DNA of 64,000 bases from the NCBI GenBank assembly GCA_030546905.1, contig JAUOPI010000010.1, forward strand, positions 1 through 64,000, given 5' to 3'. Below, in pieces: positions 32,501 to 42,252 of this stretch. The translations under genes were made by a program, and so were the position numbers. The first letter of the stretch is position 1, and every line of letters begins with the position of its first letter. The notes beneath the pieces are model-generated. The model ran no database searches, was not told where the DNA came from, and saw nothing but the letters and a program-made list of their open reading frames with translations. This DNA comes from Granulosicoccaceae sp. 1_MG-2023 (lineage in GTDB: Bacteria; Pseudomonadota; Gammaproteobacteria; Granulosicoccales; Granulosicoccaceae).

Positions 32501-34024
32501 GTGTCGACGTATCGTTATGAGGTTTTGCTCGGTTTGCTGCTTTCGGGCTGTTTCCTGACGGCCTGCCAGCCGGATGACCGGCCGGCAGGGCGCGTGCAGC
32601 AGGAGTTGGCGCAGAAAAAGGCCGCCGAAGAGGCCAGGCTGGCGGCCACCACGGAGTCCGTTCCGGTGGCTGTAAAGGAAGTGCAGAGTGAGGTGGCGGC
32701 AGCGCCGGTGGCCGCCAAGGTTACAGCGGCGCAGACCGCAGTTGTCAAACGCCTGACCGGTGGGGTGGATCTGTGTGAAGGACTGCGCACTGACCAGAAA
32801 CGAGCAGTGGTCGCGCCCATGTCGCGCCCGCCGGTCGGGCAGTTCTACAAGGACCCGGCATTCGGCACGCGTATCGTGCGGATCAGTGACACGGATTCCG
32901 GTGAGGTGGTCAAGCCCATGTACTCGACCATCCAGTCCTGGAATGCGGATGAGTCCTATCTGTTGCTCTACCATACCGGCGGCGATGCCTCGCAGACCGG
33001 TCACCATCTATACGACGGGCACAGCTACAAACACCTGAAGAAGCTTGATCTCACGGCCCGTGACCTGGAAGAGATCTTCTGGGACCACGACGATCCGCAG
33101 ACGCTTTATTACGTCAGTGCTTACTTCAAGCACTACGGTGCGCTGATGTCGTACAACGTCGACACCGATGAGAAAACCGAGCTGCGCCGTTTTGATGAGG
33201 TTTGCGGTAAGGACGCGGTACCGGTGGCCGGTAACGGTGTGATGATGCCGTCATGGGATGACGATATGTTCGGTTTCCGCTGTAAGGATGACAATGGCCG
33301 GGATGTGGCCTTCACCTGGCAGCGCAGCACCGATACGGTCAAAAAAATCCATGTCGGTGACGGTACTGACTACCAGCCCTGGATGGCGCCGATGCCGGCC
33401 CCGTCCGGCGAGCGCTATCTGTTGCAGGCGGATATTCTCGATCCGTCGCTGACCCGCCGTTTGCACCGTCTGGACCTGTCGGAATTTCACAGTCACGCCG
33501 ATCTGGGGCGCATGGCCAACGGGCATGATGCCTTCTTCGCCACTGCTTACGATCCGGCACCGGGCGGGTGTGACGGCGGCAAGGATCAGGGCGTGGGGCA
33601 GTTGGTTATTCACGATCTGCAAACCGGTACCTGCCGCGTGCAGATCGGCGACTCCAAAGGCTGGGGCTATCCGGGCAGTGGGACGCATATTTCTGCCACG
33701 GCGAATAAAAATCCGGGTTGGGTAGCCTTGTCGACGATCGGCTACGGCCAGTTTGAGTACCTGACCAACAACAAACCGGCGCCGGTGCTGTTCTCGGAGA
33801 TTTATCTGGCCAATACCGATCCGGCCAATCCGCAGGTTTGCCGCGTTGCCCATCACCGTTCGCACAGCAAAGACAGCACCCGCGGCGGCTACACCGGTTA
33901 TCTGGGCGAGCCTCACCCGACGCTGAGCCCGAGCGGTACGCGTATCGCGTTCGGGTCTGACTGGCATAACAGGGGCTCGGTCGATACCTACATCATTGAG
34001 TTGCCGGCCTATCAGGCAAAGTAA
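32501..34024 (+). CDS. Lipoprotein with probable beta-propeller domain, function unknown
   Basis: The start is GTG 32501 with GGAGGG 7 nt upstream. The 507-residue protein has a signal ending in a lipobox (CFLTAC, lipidated Cys at about residue 23), then an Ala/Glu/Val-rich linker to about residue 85. The rest has TolB/WD40-like repeats with recurrent aromatic-Asp motifs such as SWNADESYLLLYHT, WDHDDPQTLYYV and HPTLSPSGTRIAFGSDW. The last resembles the TolB propeller blade signature. Two or three Cys pairs may be disulfides. It is monocistronic, with a terminator at 34051. No family name can be assigned. Confidence 0.7.
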   Translation: MSTYRYEVLLGLLLSGCFLTACQPDDRPAGRVQQELAQKKAAEEARLAATTESVPVAVKEVQSEVAAAPVAAKVTAAQTAVVKRLTGGVDLCEGLRTDQKRAVVAPMSRPPVGQFYKDPAFGTRIVRISDTDSGEVVKPMYSTIQSWNADESYLLLYHTGGDASQTGHHLYDGHSYKHLKKLDLTARDLEEIFWDHDDPQTLYYVSAYFKHYGALMSYNVDTDEKTELRRFDEVCGKDAVPVAGNGVMMPSWDDDMFGFRCKDDNGRDVAFTWQRSTDTVKKIHVGDGTDYQPWMAPMPAPSGERYLLQADILDPSLTRRLHRLDLSEFHSHADLGRMANGHDAFFATAYDPAPGGCDGGKDQGVGQLVIHDLQTGTCRVQIGDSKGWGYPGSGTHISATANKNPGWVALSTIGYGQFEYLTNNKPAPVLFSEIYLANTDPANPQVCRVAHHRSHSKDSTRGGYTGYLGEPHPTLSPSGTRIAFGSDWHNRGSVDTYIIELPAYQAK

Positions 34025-34050
34025 GTGTGAGGCTTGACCTCAAGTACGGA

Positions 34051-34079
34051 AAAACGCGGCCCCGGTGCCGCGTTTTTTT
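34051..34079 (+). terminator. Intrinsic terminator after the propeller lipoprotein
   Basis: A stem AACGCGGC/GCCGCGTT with a CCCGGT loop is followed by T7. It lies 27 nt after the lipoprotein stop. Confidence 0.88.
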
Positions 34080-34152
34080 GTGCCTGCAGGGAAAGCGCCG
34101 GGGCTTTGCGGGTGTGATTTGCGCCAAGCTTTCCAAGTCGACAAATAAAAAT

Positions 34153-34183
34153 ATAAAGAAATCTTTATTTGTTTATATATAAT
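34153..34183 (+). promoter_or_regulatory. metK-ahcY promoter region with palindromic operator candidate
   Basis: A perfect 7-bp inverted repeat, ATAAAGA-AA-TCTTTAT, spans 34153-34168. It overlaps the -35 region of a promoter whose -10 hexamer TATAAT is at 34178-34183. The surrounding 40 bp are far more AT-rich than the neighbourhood. A repressor bound here would block RNA polymerase. ArsR-type SahR regulators are known to control metK and ahcY in many proteobacteria; whether this is such a site is a guess. No MetJ-like AGACGTCT box was seen. Confidence 0.45.
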
Positions 34184-34294
34184 GCCACTCCATGGGCGGC
34201 CGGGCGCTTGTGCCTGCCGCTGTGGATACGATGACGTTCGGTGATTTTTCAGATCAAGTCGGGAAATCAACAACTCTGCAGGAAACGATACGCT

Positions 34295-35461
34295 ATGAAT
34301 CAGGATTACATCTTTACGTCCGAGTCGGTCTCAGAAGGGCACCCGGACAAAATGGCAGACCAGATCTCCGATGCGGTGCTCGATGCCATTCTCGAACAGG
34401 ACAAAGGCGCACGCGTAGCCTGCGAAACCATGGTCAAGACCGGTCTGGTGGTGATCGCCGGTGAGGTCACCACCTCGGCCTGGGTCGATCTGGAAGAGCT
34501 GGTCCGCCGTACGGTGCTGGAGATCGGTTACAACGGTTCGGATGTCGGCTTTGACGGCGCGACCTGCGCGGTGCTGAACGGCCTCGGTAAACAGTCACCC
34601 GATATCGCACAAGGCGTTGACCGCACCAGCCCGGAAGAGCAGGGCGCGGGCGATCAGGGCCTGATGTTCGGCTATGCGACCAACGAAACCGACGTGCTGA
34701 TGCCGGCGCCGATCACCTATTCACACCGTCTGGTGCAGCGTCAGGCGCAGGTCCGTAAAAGCGGTGAGCTGGCGTGGTTGCGCCCGGATGCCAAAAGCCA
34801 GGTCACGCTGCGTTACCGCGACGGCAAGCCGGTCGGCATAGACGCGATCGTCCTGTCCACCCAGCACGACCCGGAAATCGCACTCAAGGATCTGCAGGAA
34901 GCGGTCTATGAGAGCATTCTGCGTCCGGTGCTGCCGGGTGAATGGCTCGATGCCTGCCCGCGCGAAAACATCCATATCAACCCGACCGGTAACTTTGTTA
35001 TCGGTGGTCCGGTAGGAGACTGCGGTCTGACCGGGCGGAAAATTATCGTCGATACCTACGGTGGTATGGCGCGTCACGGCGGCGGGGCCTTCTCCGGCAA
35101 GGACCCGTCCAAGGTGGACCGCTCGGCAGCCTATGCCGGTCGCTATGTGGCCAAAAACGTGGTCGCCGCCGGTCTGGCCGACAAATGTGAGATTCAGGTT
35201 TCCTACGCTATCGGTGTCGCCAAACCCACATCGATTTCCGTGGATACCTTCGGCACCGGCAAAATCGATGACCGCCGTATCGAAGCGCTGATCGGCGAGG
35301 TCTTTGATCTGCGCCCTTACGGCATTGTCAAAATGCTCGATCTGGTGCGTCCGATTTACCGCAAGACCGCCGCTTACGGACACTTTGGCCGTGAAGAACC
35401 GGAATTTACCTGGGAAGCGACCGATAAGGCCGACGCCCTCAAGCAGGCCGCTGGCCTCTGA
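34295..35461 (+). CDS. metK: S-adenosylmethionine synthetase
   Basis: MetK makes SAM from methionine and ATP. The start is ATG 34295: the conserved N-terminus [19 protein letters not shown] begins here. The 388-residue protein has [16 protein letters not shown], the P-loop-like [19 protein letters not shown] and the C-terminal YGHFGR. It lies 23 nt before ahcY, forming a two-gene SAM-cycle operon. Confidence 0.97.
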   Translation: MNQDYIFTSESVSEGHPDKMADQISDAVLDAILEQDKGARVACETMVKTGLVVIAGEVTTSAWVDLEELVRRTVLEIGYNGSDVGFDGATCAVLNGLGKQSPDIAQGVDRTSPEEQGAGDQGLMFGYATNETDVLMPAPITYSHRLVQRQAQVRKSGELAWLRPDAKSQVTLRYRDGKPVGIDAIVLSTQHDPEIALKDLQEAVYESILRPVLPGEWLDACPRENIHINPTGNFVIGGPVGDCGLTGRKIIVDTYGGMARHGGGAFSGKDPSKVDRSAAYAGRYVAKNVVAAGLADKCEIQVSYAIGVAKPTSISVDTFGTGKIDDRRIEALIGEVFDLRPYGIVKMLDLVRPIYRKTAAYGHFGREEPEFTWEATDKADALKQAAGL

Positions 35462-35484
35462 CAGACACAGGAGAACATCCAATC

Positions 35485-36798
<1,314 letters not shown>

Positions 36799-36820
36799 TC
36801 GTCTGTCGTTCAGACGTATC

Positions 36821-36863
36821 AAACCGGCTGCGTTACGCCTGCGTAATGCGGCCGGTTTTTTTT
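36821..36863 (+). terminator. Intrinsic terminator after ahcY
   Basis: A long stem (AAACCGGC ... GCCGGTTT, extended by TGCGTTACGC pairing with GCGTAATGCG with two imperfect pairs) is followed by T8. It lies 22 nt after the ahcY stop. Confidence 0.88.
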
Positions 36864-36980
36864 CAAGGACCAGGGTAAAACCGTCACCTTTGGTCTATTA
36901 GTTGCAAAACGGGTTTCAACCAACTTTTTACAGCAGTTCCAATTTGATGTTTGGCGCTGATCGATAGGAACCCGAGAATT

Positions 36981-38729
36981 ATGTCTGCACATCCAACACC
37001 GAGTACTGAAAATACCATGGCCGAAATTATCAAACCCCACGGCGGGAACCTTGTTGATCTGTATGTCAAAGGGGACGAAGTCGCTGAGATCCAGAAGCTG
37101 GCACAGGAGCTGCCGTCATTAACCCTGACACAGCGTCAACTGTGTGACATCGAACTGCTGTTGAACGGCGGTTTTTCGCCGCTGACCGGTTTTATGACGC
37201 AGGCTGATTACGACGGTGTGGTTAACAACATGCGTCTGGCTGACGGCACGGTCTGGCCGATGCCGATTACGCTGGATGTCAGCGAGAAATTCGCCGAAGG
37301 TCTGGCCACCGGCGGCAAGATCGCTCTGCGTGACCTGGAAGGCGTAGTGATCGCGGTGCTGGATGTGGAAGACATCTACCGTCCGGACCGTGAACACGAA
37401 GCGGAAAAAGTCTTCGGTGCCGCGGATCTGGCGCACCCCGGTGTGGAATATCTCCTCAACCGCACAGAGCCGGTTTATCTCGGCGGTCGCCTGACCGGTG
37501 TCGAAGCACCGACGCACTATGACTACCGTTACCTGCGTGAGACGCCGGCAGAGGTGCGCGCACGTTTCGAAAAACTCGGCTGGACCCGTGTTGTGGCATT
37601 CCAGACCCGCAACCCGATGCACCGTGCGCACCAGGAACTGACCTTCCGTGCCGCACAACGGGTTGAAGCAAACCTGATTATTCAACCGGTAGTCGGCATG
37701 ACCAAACCGGGCGATATCGATCACTACACCCGTGTACGCTGCTACGAAAAACTGATCAAGCACTACCCGGAGCAGACCACCACGCTGAGCCTGCTGCCGC
37801 TGGCCATGCGTATGGGCGGCCCGCGCGAAGCGCTGTGGCACGCGATTATCCGTAAAAACTACGGCTGCACGCACTTTATCGTCGGACGCGATCACGCCGG
37901 CCCCGGTAAAAACAGCGACGGCTTTGATTTCTACGGCCCTTATGACGCACAGGAGCTGGTCAAACAGTACCAGGACGAAATCGGTATCGAGATGGTGCCT
38001 TTTGAAGCCATGGTTTATGTGCAGGAGAAAGCCCAGTACTTCCCGGTTTCCGAAGTCAAAGAAAACGAGACCGTACTGAATATCTCCGGTACCGAGCTGC
38101 GCCGTCGTCTGCAGGAAGGTCTGGAAATTCCGGACTGGTTCTCCTACCCGGAAGTGGTTGCCGAGCTGCGCAAAACCCATCCGCCGCGTTCAAAACAGGG
38201 CCTGACCGTTTTCTTTACCGGTCTGTCCGGTGCAGGTAAATCCACCATCGCAAACGCGCTGCTGGTGAAACTGCTTGAAATGGGCGGTCGTCCGGTAACA
38301 CTGCTCGACGGTGATGTGGTGCGCACAAATCTGTCCAGCGAACTGGGTTTCTCCCGCGAACACCGCGATCTGAACATCCAGCGCATCGGCTATGTGGCCA
38401 GCGAGATCACCAAAAACCGTGGTATTGCCATCTGTGCGCCGATCGCGCCTTACGCAGCCACGCGCCGTCTGGTGCGTGACATGATCAGTCCGCTCGGTGG
38501 TTTCCTTGAAATCCACGTTGCGACCTCGCTTGAGACCTGCGAATCGCGTGACCGTAAAGGCCTGTACGCCATGGCCCGTGCCGGCAAGATCAAAGGCTTT
38601 ACCGGTATCGACGATCCGTACGAAGCTCCGGAGAATCCGGAAATGGTCATCAACACAGAAGAATGCACGCCCGATGAAGCCGCACACCGTGTGCTGCTGA
38701 AGCTGGAAAGCATGGGCTACATGGGCTAA
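36981..38729 (+). CDS. Bifunctional sulfate adenylyltransferase / APS kinase (Sat-CysC fusion)
   Basis: The protein joins a homomeric ATP sulfurylase (residues about 1-390 from ATG 36981) to an APS kinase (about 395-582), so sulfate is converted to PAPS on one chain. The sulfurylase part has IKPHGGNLVDL, NGGFSPLTGFM and the active-site QTRNPMHRAHQELT and GRDHAGPGKN. The kinase part has Walker A GLSGAGKST and the DGDVVRTNL and GFSREHRDLNIQR motifs. An ATG at 37017 begins closer to the conserved KPHGG and gives 570 residues. I kept 36981 because AGGA and GAG lie upstream, but 37017 is nearly as likely. Codon use is strongly biased, suggesting high expression. Confidence 0.93.
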   Translation: MSAHPTPSTENTMAEIIKPHGGNLVDLYVKGDEVAEIQKLAQELPSLTLTQRQLCDIELLLNGGFSPLTGFMTQADYDGVVNNMRLADGTVWPMPITLDVSEKFAEGLATGGKIALRDLEGVVIAVLDVEDIYRPDREHEAEKVFGAADLAHPGVEYLLNRTEPVYLGGRLTGVEAPTHYDYRYLRETPAEVRARFEKLGWTRVVAFQTRNPMHRAHQELTFRAAQRVEANLIIQPVVGMTKPGDIDHYTRVRCYEKLIKHYPEQTTTLSLLPLAMRMGGPREALWHAIIRKNYGCTHFIVGRDHAGPGKNSDGFDFYGPYDAQELVKQYQDEIGIEMVPFEAMVYVQEKAQYFPVSEVKENETVLNISGTELRRRLQEGLEIPDWFSYPEVVAELRKTHPPRSKQGLTVFFTGLSGAGKSTIANALLVKLLEMGGRPVTLLDGDVVRTNLSSELGFSREHRDLNIQRIGYVASEITKNRGIAICAPIAPYAATRRLVRDMISPLGGFLEIHVATSLETCESRDRKGLYAMARAGKIKGFTGIDDPYEAPENPEMVINTEECTPDEAAHRVLLKLESMGYMG

Positions 38730-38769
38730 GCGCCCGGCGGAAATCCGTTCCTGTTCACAGGACGTTGAT

Positions 38770-38793
38770 AAAGGGCCCCGTGCGGGGCCCTTT
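38770..38793 (+). terminator. Hairpin terminator after sat-cysC
   Basis: A perfect 10-bp stem AAAGGGCCCC / GGGGCCCTTT with a GTGC loop. The T-run is short (TTTG), so termination may be incomplete. Confidence 0.7.
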
Positions 38794-38867
38794 GTCGTTG
38801 TTTCTTACTGAATCTTTATGGCGGTGGGCTAAGAGACTCGACGGAGCCTATGCTAAACTCTGCTTAA

Positions 38868-39728
38868 TACTCAAGCAGGTTCAAATTCGAGCGCCAGACC
38901 TGGCAGCCGGACTACAAGCTGATCATCGATTCCTCGTCGGATGACGATACCGCGGCCATTGCGCGTGAGTCCGGTTTTGACGTGGTGGTGATCGACCGTG
39001 AACAGTTCGATCACGGCGGCACGCGGCTGATGGGCGCACGTCTCCTCAAAGGCGCTGATATCCTGGTTTTCCTTACCCAGGACGCCATTCTCGCGTCCGA
39101 TGATGCCCTGGAAAAACTGGTGCGCTCCTTTGACGACCCGAATGTGGGCTCGGCCTACGGACGGCAGTTGCCGGCGCGGGACGCCACCGTACTGGCTGCC
39201 CATCACCGTCGCTATAACTACAGCGAAGGCTCCTACACCGTGACCAAAAAAGACCTGGCGCGTCTGGGTGTGCGGGGCGTGTATTGTTCCAACTCCTTTG
39301 CCGCTTACCGTCGCGAACACCTGTTCAAGGTCGGTGGCTTCAAACCGCGTTCGATTATGGGCGAGGACATGCTGGCGGCTTATTCGCTGATCGACGCCGG
39401 TTATGCGCACCGCTATTGTGCCAAGGCGCTGGTTTATCATTCGCATAACTTCTCGATGCGTACTGAGTTCAAGCGTTACTTTGACACCGGCGTGTTTCAC
39501 CGCAGTGACTCGCGGATCAATAACCTCAGTGCCTCGACGCAATCGGAAGGGGCGGGCTTTGTCTGGTCCGAGTTCCGCCACTCGCTGCGCGCGAGTCCCT
39601 GGCTGGCGCTGGAATCCGTGCTGCGCAATGTGGTCAGGTACAGCGCTTACCTGATCGGTAAACAGCACCGCTGGTTGCCGCGCGCGATCAAACGTCGGAT
39701 CAGCAACTGTCCTTCGTATTGGCGCTGA
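38868..39728 (+). pseudogene. Glycosyltransferase family 2, 5'-truncated
   Basis: The open frame starts after a TAA at 38865 and reads FERQTWQPDYKLIIDSSSDD, the second beta-strand and DxD-like region of a GT-A (family 2) rhamnosyltransferase-like enzyme. The later motifs are present (DHGGTR, VFLTQDAIL, NSFAAYRREHLFKVGGFKP, GEDMLAAYSLIDAGY). The first 30-40 residues, including the universal VVIPTYN-type strand, are missing. No ATG, GTG or TTG occurs in frame until GTG 38982, which would remove the whole nucleotide-sugar pocket. I found no in-frame continuation by a simple frameshift. It precedes rmlA, which fits dTDP-rhamnose use. It is probably a decayed gene; initiation at a non-standard codon cannot be excluded. 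Confidence 0.65.
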
Positions 39729-39756
39729 TGCACAGAGCTTCCCGAAAAGGAATCGC

Positions 39757-40641
39757 ATGAAGGGAATCATTCTGGCCGGCGGGCGCGGTACGCGCCTGTA
39801 TCCCCTGACGCTGGCCGGCAGCAAGCAACTGCTGCCTGTCTACGATAAACCGCTGATCTATTACTCGCTCAGTACGCTGATGCTGGCGGGAATCCGCGAG
39901 ATCCTGATTATCGCCACGCCGCATGAAATCGGCCGTTTCCGGCAATTGCTCGGTTCCGGCCGGCAGTGGGGGATTTCCCTCGATTACGCCGAGCAGCCGC
40001 AACCGGATGGTCTGGCGCAGGCCTTTCTGATCGGCGAGTCCTTTATCGGCGACGAACCGGTCGCGTTGGTGCTCGGTGACAACCTGTTTTACGGCCATGA
40101 TCTGCAGGCCATGATGTGGCGTGCGGCCTCGCGCCGCGAAGGCGCGACGGTCTTCGCCTACCACGTGCAGGACCCGGAACGTTACGGCGTTGTGGAATTC
40201 GACGCGCAGGACATGGCCGTCTCGCTGGAAGAAAAACCCGACCGGCCGCGTTCCAACTATGCGGTCACCGGCTTGTACTTCTATGACAACTCGGTGGTGC
40301 AGAAGGCCGCCTCCCTGGCACCGTCCGCACGCGGTGAACTGGAAATTACCGACGTTAACCGGATGTACCTTGAGGAAGGCACGCTCAAGGTCGAGAAAAT
40401 GGGCCGCGGCCTGGCCTGGCTGGATACAGGCACCCATGACGATCTGCTTGAGGCCGCGCAGTTTGTTGCAACGCTGGAGCGCCGGCAGGGGCAGAAGATT
40501 GCCTGTCCGGAAGAGATCGGCTGGCGTCTGGGCTATATCGACGATGCGCAGCTGATCCGTGAAGCGCGGCGTTTTGACAAGACCGGTTACGGTCAGTATC
40601 TGCTGTCACTGATTGACCGGCCCGACAGACCGCGCAACTGA
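39757..40641 (+). CDS. rmlA: Glucose-1-phosphate thymidylyltransferase
   Basis: RmlA makes dTDP-glucose, the first step to dTDP-rhamnose. The 294-residue protein has [34 protein letters not shown] and [13 protein letters not shown], the family nucleotide-binding and catalytic segments. It lies 28 nt after the truncated glycosyltransferase. The other rml genes are not here, so it stands apart from the usual rmlBDAC cluster. Confidence 0.95.
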   Translation: MKGIILAGGRGTRLYPLTLAGSKQLLPVYDKPLIYYSLSTLMLAGIREILIIATPHEIGRFRQLLGSGRQWGISLDYAEQPQPDGLAQAFLIGESFIGDEPVALVLGDNLFYGHDLQAMMWRAASRREGATVFAYHVQDPERYGVVEFDAQDMAVSLEEKPDRPRSNYAVTGLYFYDNSVVQKAASLAPSARGELEITDVNRMYLEEGTLKVEKMGRGLAWLDTGTHDDLLEAAQFVATLERRQGQKIACPEEIGWRLGYIDDAQLIREARRFDKTGYGQYLLSLIDRPDRPRN

Positions 40642-40661
40642 GCCGGCCGGCTAAATTCACA

Positions 40662-40715
40662 TTGAAAATCCTCTTATTGTTCTCTATTCTCTTTAGAGAA
40701 AGATAAGAGGATTTT
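40662..40715 (+). promoter_or_regulatory. lexA promoter embedded in a large dyad
   Basis: The promoter reads TTGAAA (40662-40667), 17 bp, TATTCT (40685-40690). Over it lies a perfect 13-bp inverted repeat: AAAATCCTCTTAT at 40665-40677 and ATAAGAGGATTTT at 40703-40715. Inside is a second palindrome, TTCTCT-TT-AGAGAA, at 40687-40700. None of these is the enterobacterial CTG-N10-CAG box. They are probably the autoregulatory operators of this divergent LexA. Confidence 0.65.
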
Positions 40716-40719
40716 TGCC

Positions 40720-41316
40720 ATGCTGACCCAGCTCGAGGAACGGATGTTTTCCTACATCCGGGAGCACATCGAATCCACGGATCAGTCCCCCACGATTGCT
40801 GAGATTGCCGCCGCGTTGCAGATTAAATCCCGCGGCACTGTGCACCGTTACGTCCAGTCCCTGATCGAAAAAGGTTATCTCGAGCGGCGTGGTACCGGCT
40901 GGCGGGGGCTGGCGCTGTCGGAGCGGGTGGAAGAGTCCCGTTATGTGATTCCGCTGCTCGGCAAAATCGCTGCCGGTCAGCCCATTGAAGCCATCGAAGG
41001 GCAGGACGAACTCAATGTCGCCGAGTTCCTGATCGGTCCGGACCGCTACGCGCTGCGGGTCTCCGGCGACTCCATGCGTGACGCCGGCATACTCGACGGC
41101 GATACGGTCATCCTGCGCAAAACCAATATCGCACGCAAAGGGCAGATTGTGGTTGCCCTGATCGACCGCACTGAGGCCACGCTCAAAACCCTCGGCGAGC
41201 TGGTCAACGGCACCATTGAGCTGATTCCCGAAAACGCCGAGATGAAACCCATGCGCTATGCGGCCGACCGCGTGCGTATTCAGGGTGTGCTGGTCGGGCA
41301 ACTGCGGACCTACTGA
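40720..41316 (+). CDS. lexA: LexA-family repressor, divergent DNA-binding domain
   Basis: The 198-residue protein has a winged-helix N-terminus (MLTQLEERMFSYIREHIEST) and an S24 autoprotease domain: cleavage site AAG at about residue 85, catalytic Ser in VSGDSMRDAGILDGD and Lys in LIDRTEATLKTL. The recognition helix, KSRGTVHRYVQSLIEKGYLE, differs clearly from enterobacterial LexA (RSPNAAEEHLKAL), in line with the different operator. It should repress SOS genes until RecA-stimulated self-cleavage. No sulA or imuA gene follows. Confidence 0.9.
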   Translation: MLTQLEERMFSYIREHIESTDQSPTIAEIAAALQIKSRGTVHRYVQSLIEKGYLERRGTGWRGLALSERVEESRYVIPLLGKIAAGQPIEAIEGQDELNVAEFLIGPDRYALRVSGDSMRDAGILDGDTVILRKTNIARKGQIVVALIDRTEATLKTLGELVNGTIELIPENAEMKPMRYAADRVRIQGVLVGQLRTY

Positions 41317-41413
41317 AGCGCCCGGGCCGATTGGCGGGCGGGGCGCGACAGAGGTCGTGGACATTCAGCCTGCCACACCTAAAATACCCCGTTTACCCCG
41401 AACACTGTCCGCC

Positions 41414-42103
41414 ATGAATGACGCTAAACGTCTGGAAATCTTCACCCGTTTCCAGCGGCATAATCCGCATCCGCAGACCGAACTCAACTACAGCTCGCCT
41501 TTTGAGCTGTTGATTGCGGTGATTCTTTCTGCCCAGGCCACTGATGTCAGTGTCAACAAAGCCACCGACAAACTCTTCCCGGTTGCCAATACCGCCCGTG
41601 ATATCGCCGCCTTGGGGGTGGAAGGGCTGACCCCTTACATCAAAACCATCGGCCTCTATAACAGCAAAGCGAAAAACGTGATCGCGACCTGCCAGGCTCT
41701 GGACAAACTCTACGACGGCGAGGTGCCGGATAAGCGCGAAGCGCTGGAAGCCTTGCCGGGGGTAGGGCGCAAGACGGCCAACGTGGTGTTGAATACGGCC
41801 TTCGGCCAACCGACCATGGCGGTGGATACGCATATTTTCCGCTTCGCTAACCGCACCGGTGTGGCGCCGGGGAAAACCGTGCTGGCGGTGGAAAAGCAAC
41901 TCCTGAAAAAAGTCCCCAAAGCGTTTCTGGTCGATGCGCATCACTGGATGATTCTGCACGGCCGCTATGTTTGTCTGGCCCGTAAGCCGCGTTGCGGCGA
42001 CTGTCTGATCTGTGATTTATGCGATTTCCGCGAGAAGACTGCAAGCTGCAATGAGGCGCTGATTGCCCGCTATGCAAGCGATGACCGCGACGGTGATGTG
42101 TAA
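41414..42103 (+). CDS. nth: Endonuclease III
   Basis: Nth is the DNA glycosylase/AP lyase for oxidised pyrimidines. The start is ATG 41414. The 229-residue protein has the helix-hairpin-helix LPGVGRKTANVVL with catalytic Lys, VDTHIFR with catalytic Asp, and the 4Fe-4S ligands in the pattern C-X6-C-X2-C-X5-C near residue 195. It has about 18 residues more than the E. coli protein at the C-terminus. It lies 97 nt after lexA with no terminator. Confidence 0.95.
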   Translation: MNDAKRLEIFTRFQRHNPHPQTELNYSSPFELLIAVILSAQATDVSVNKATDKLFPVANTARDIAALGVEGLTPYIKTIGLYNSKAKNVIATCQALDKLYDGEVPDKREALEALPGVGRKTANVVLNTAFGQPTMAVDTHIFRFANRTGVAPGKTVLAVEKQLLKKVPKAFLVDAHHWMILHGRYVCLARKPRCGDCLICDLCDFREKTASCNEALIARYASDDRDGDV

Positions 42104-42252
42104 AAACAGCTTTACATTGTTTTTCGTTTTCTTAATGTCGCCTCAACTCATTGATAATCAACAAGTAAATCAAGAGTCCTGCAGAGCCGTCTGAAACAGG
42201 CTAGACCGAATGGGTGATGTTGGTTTTGCCACAGAGCCCGCCATAATTTCTT

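Noticed and set aside
35462-35484. SAH or SAM riboswitch between metK and ahcY
   Set aside because: The gap is only 23 nt, too short for any known SAH or SAM aptamer.
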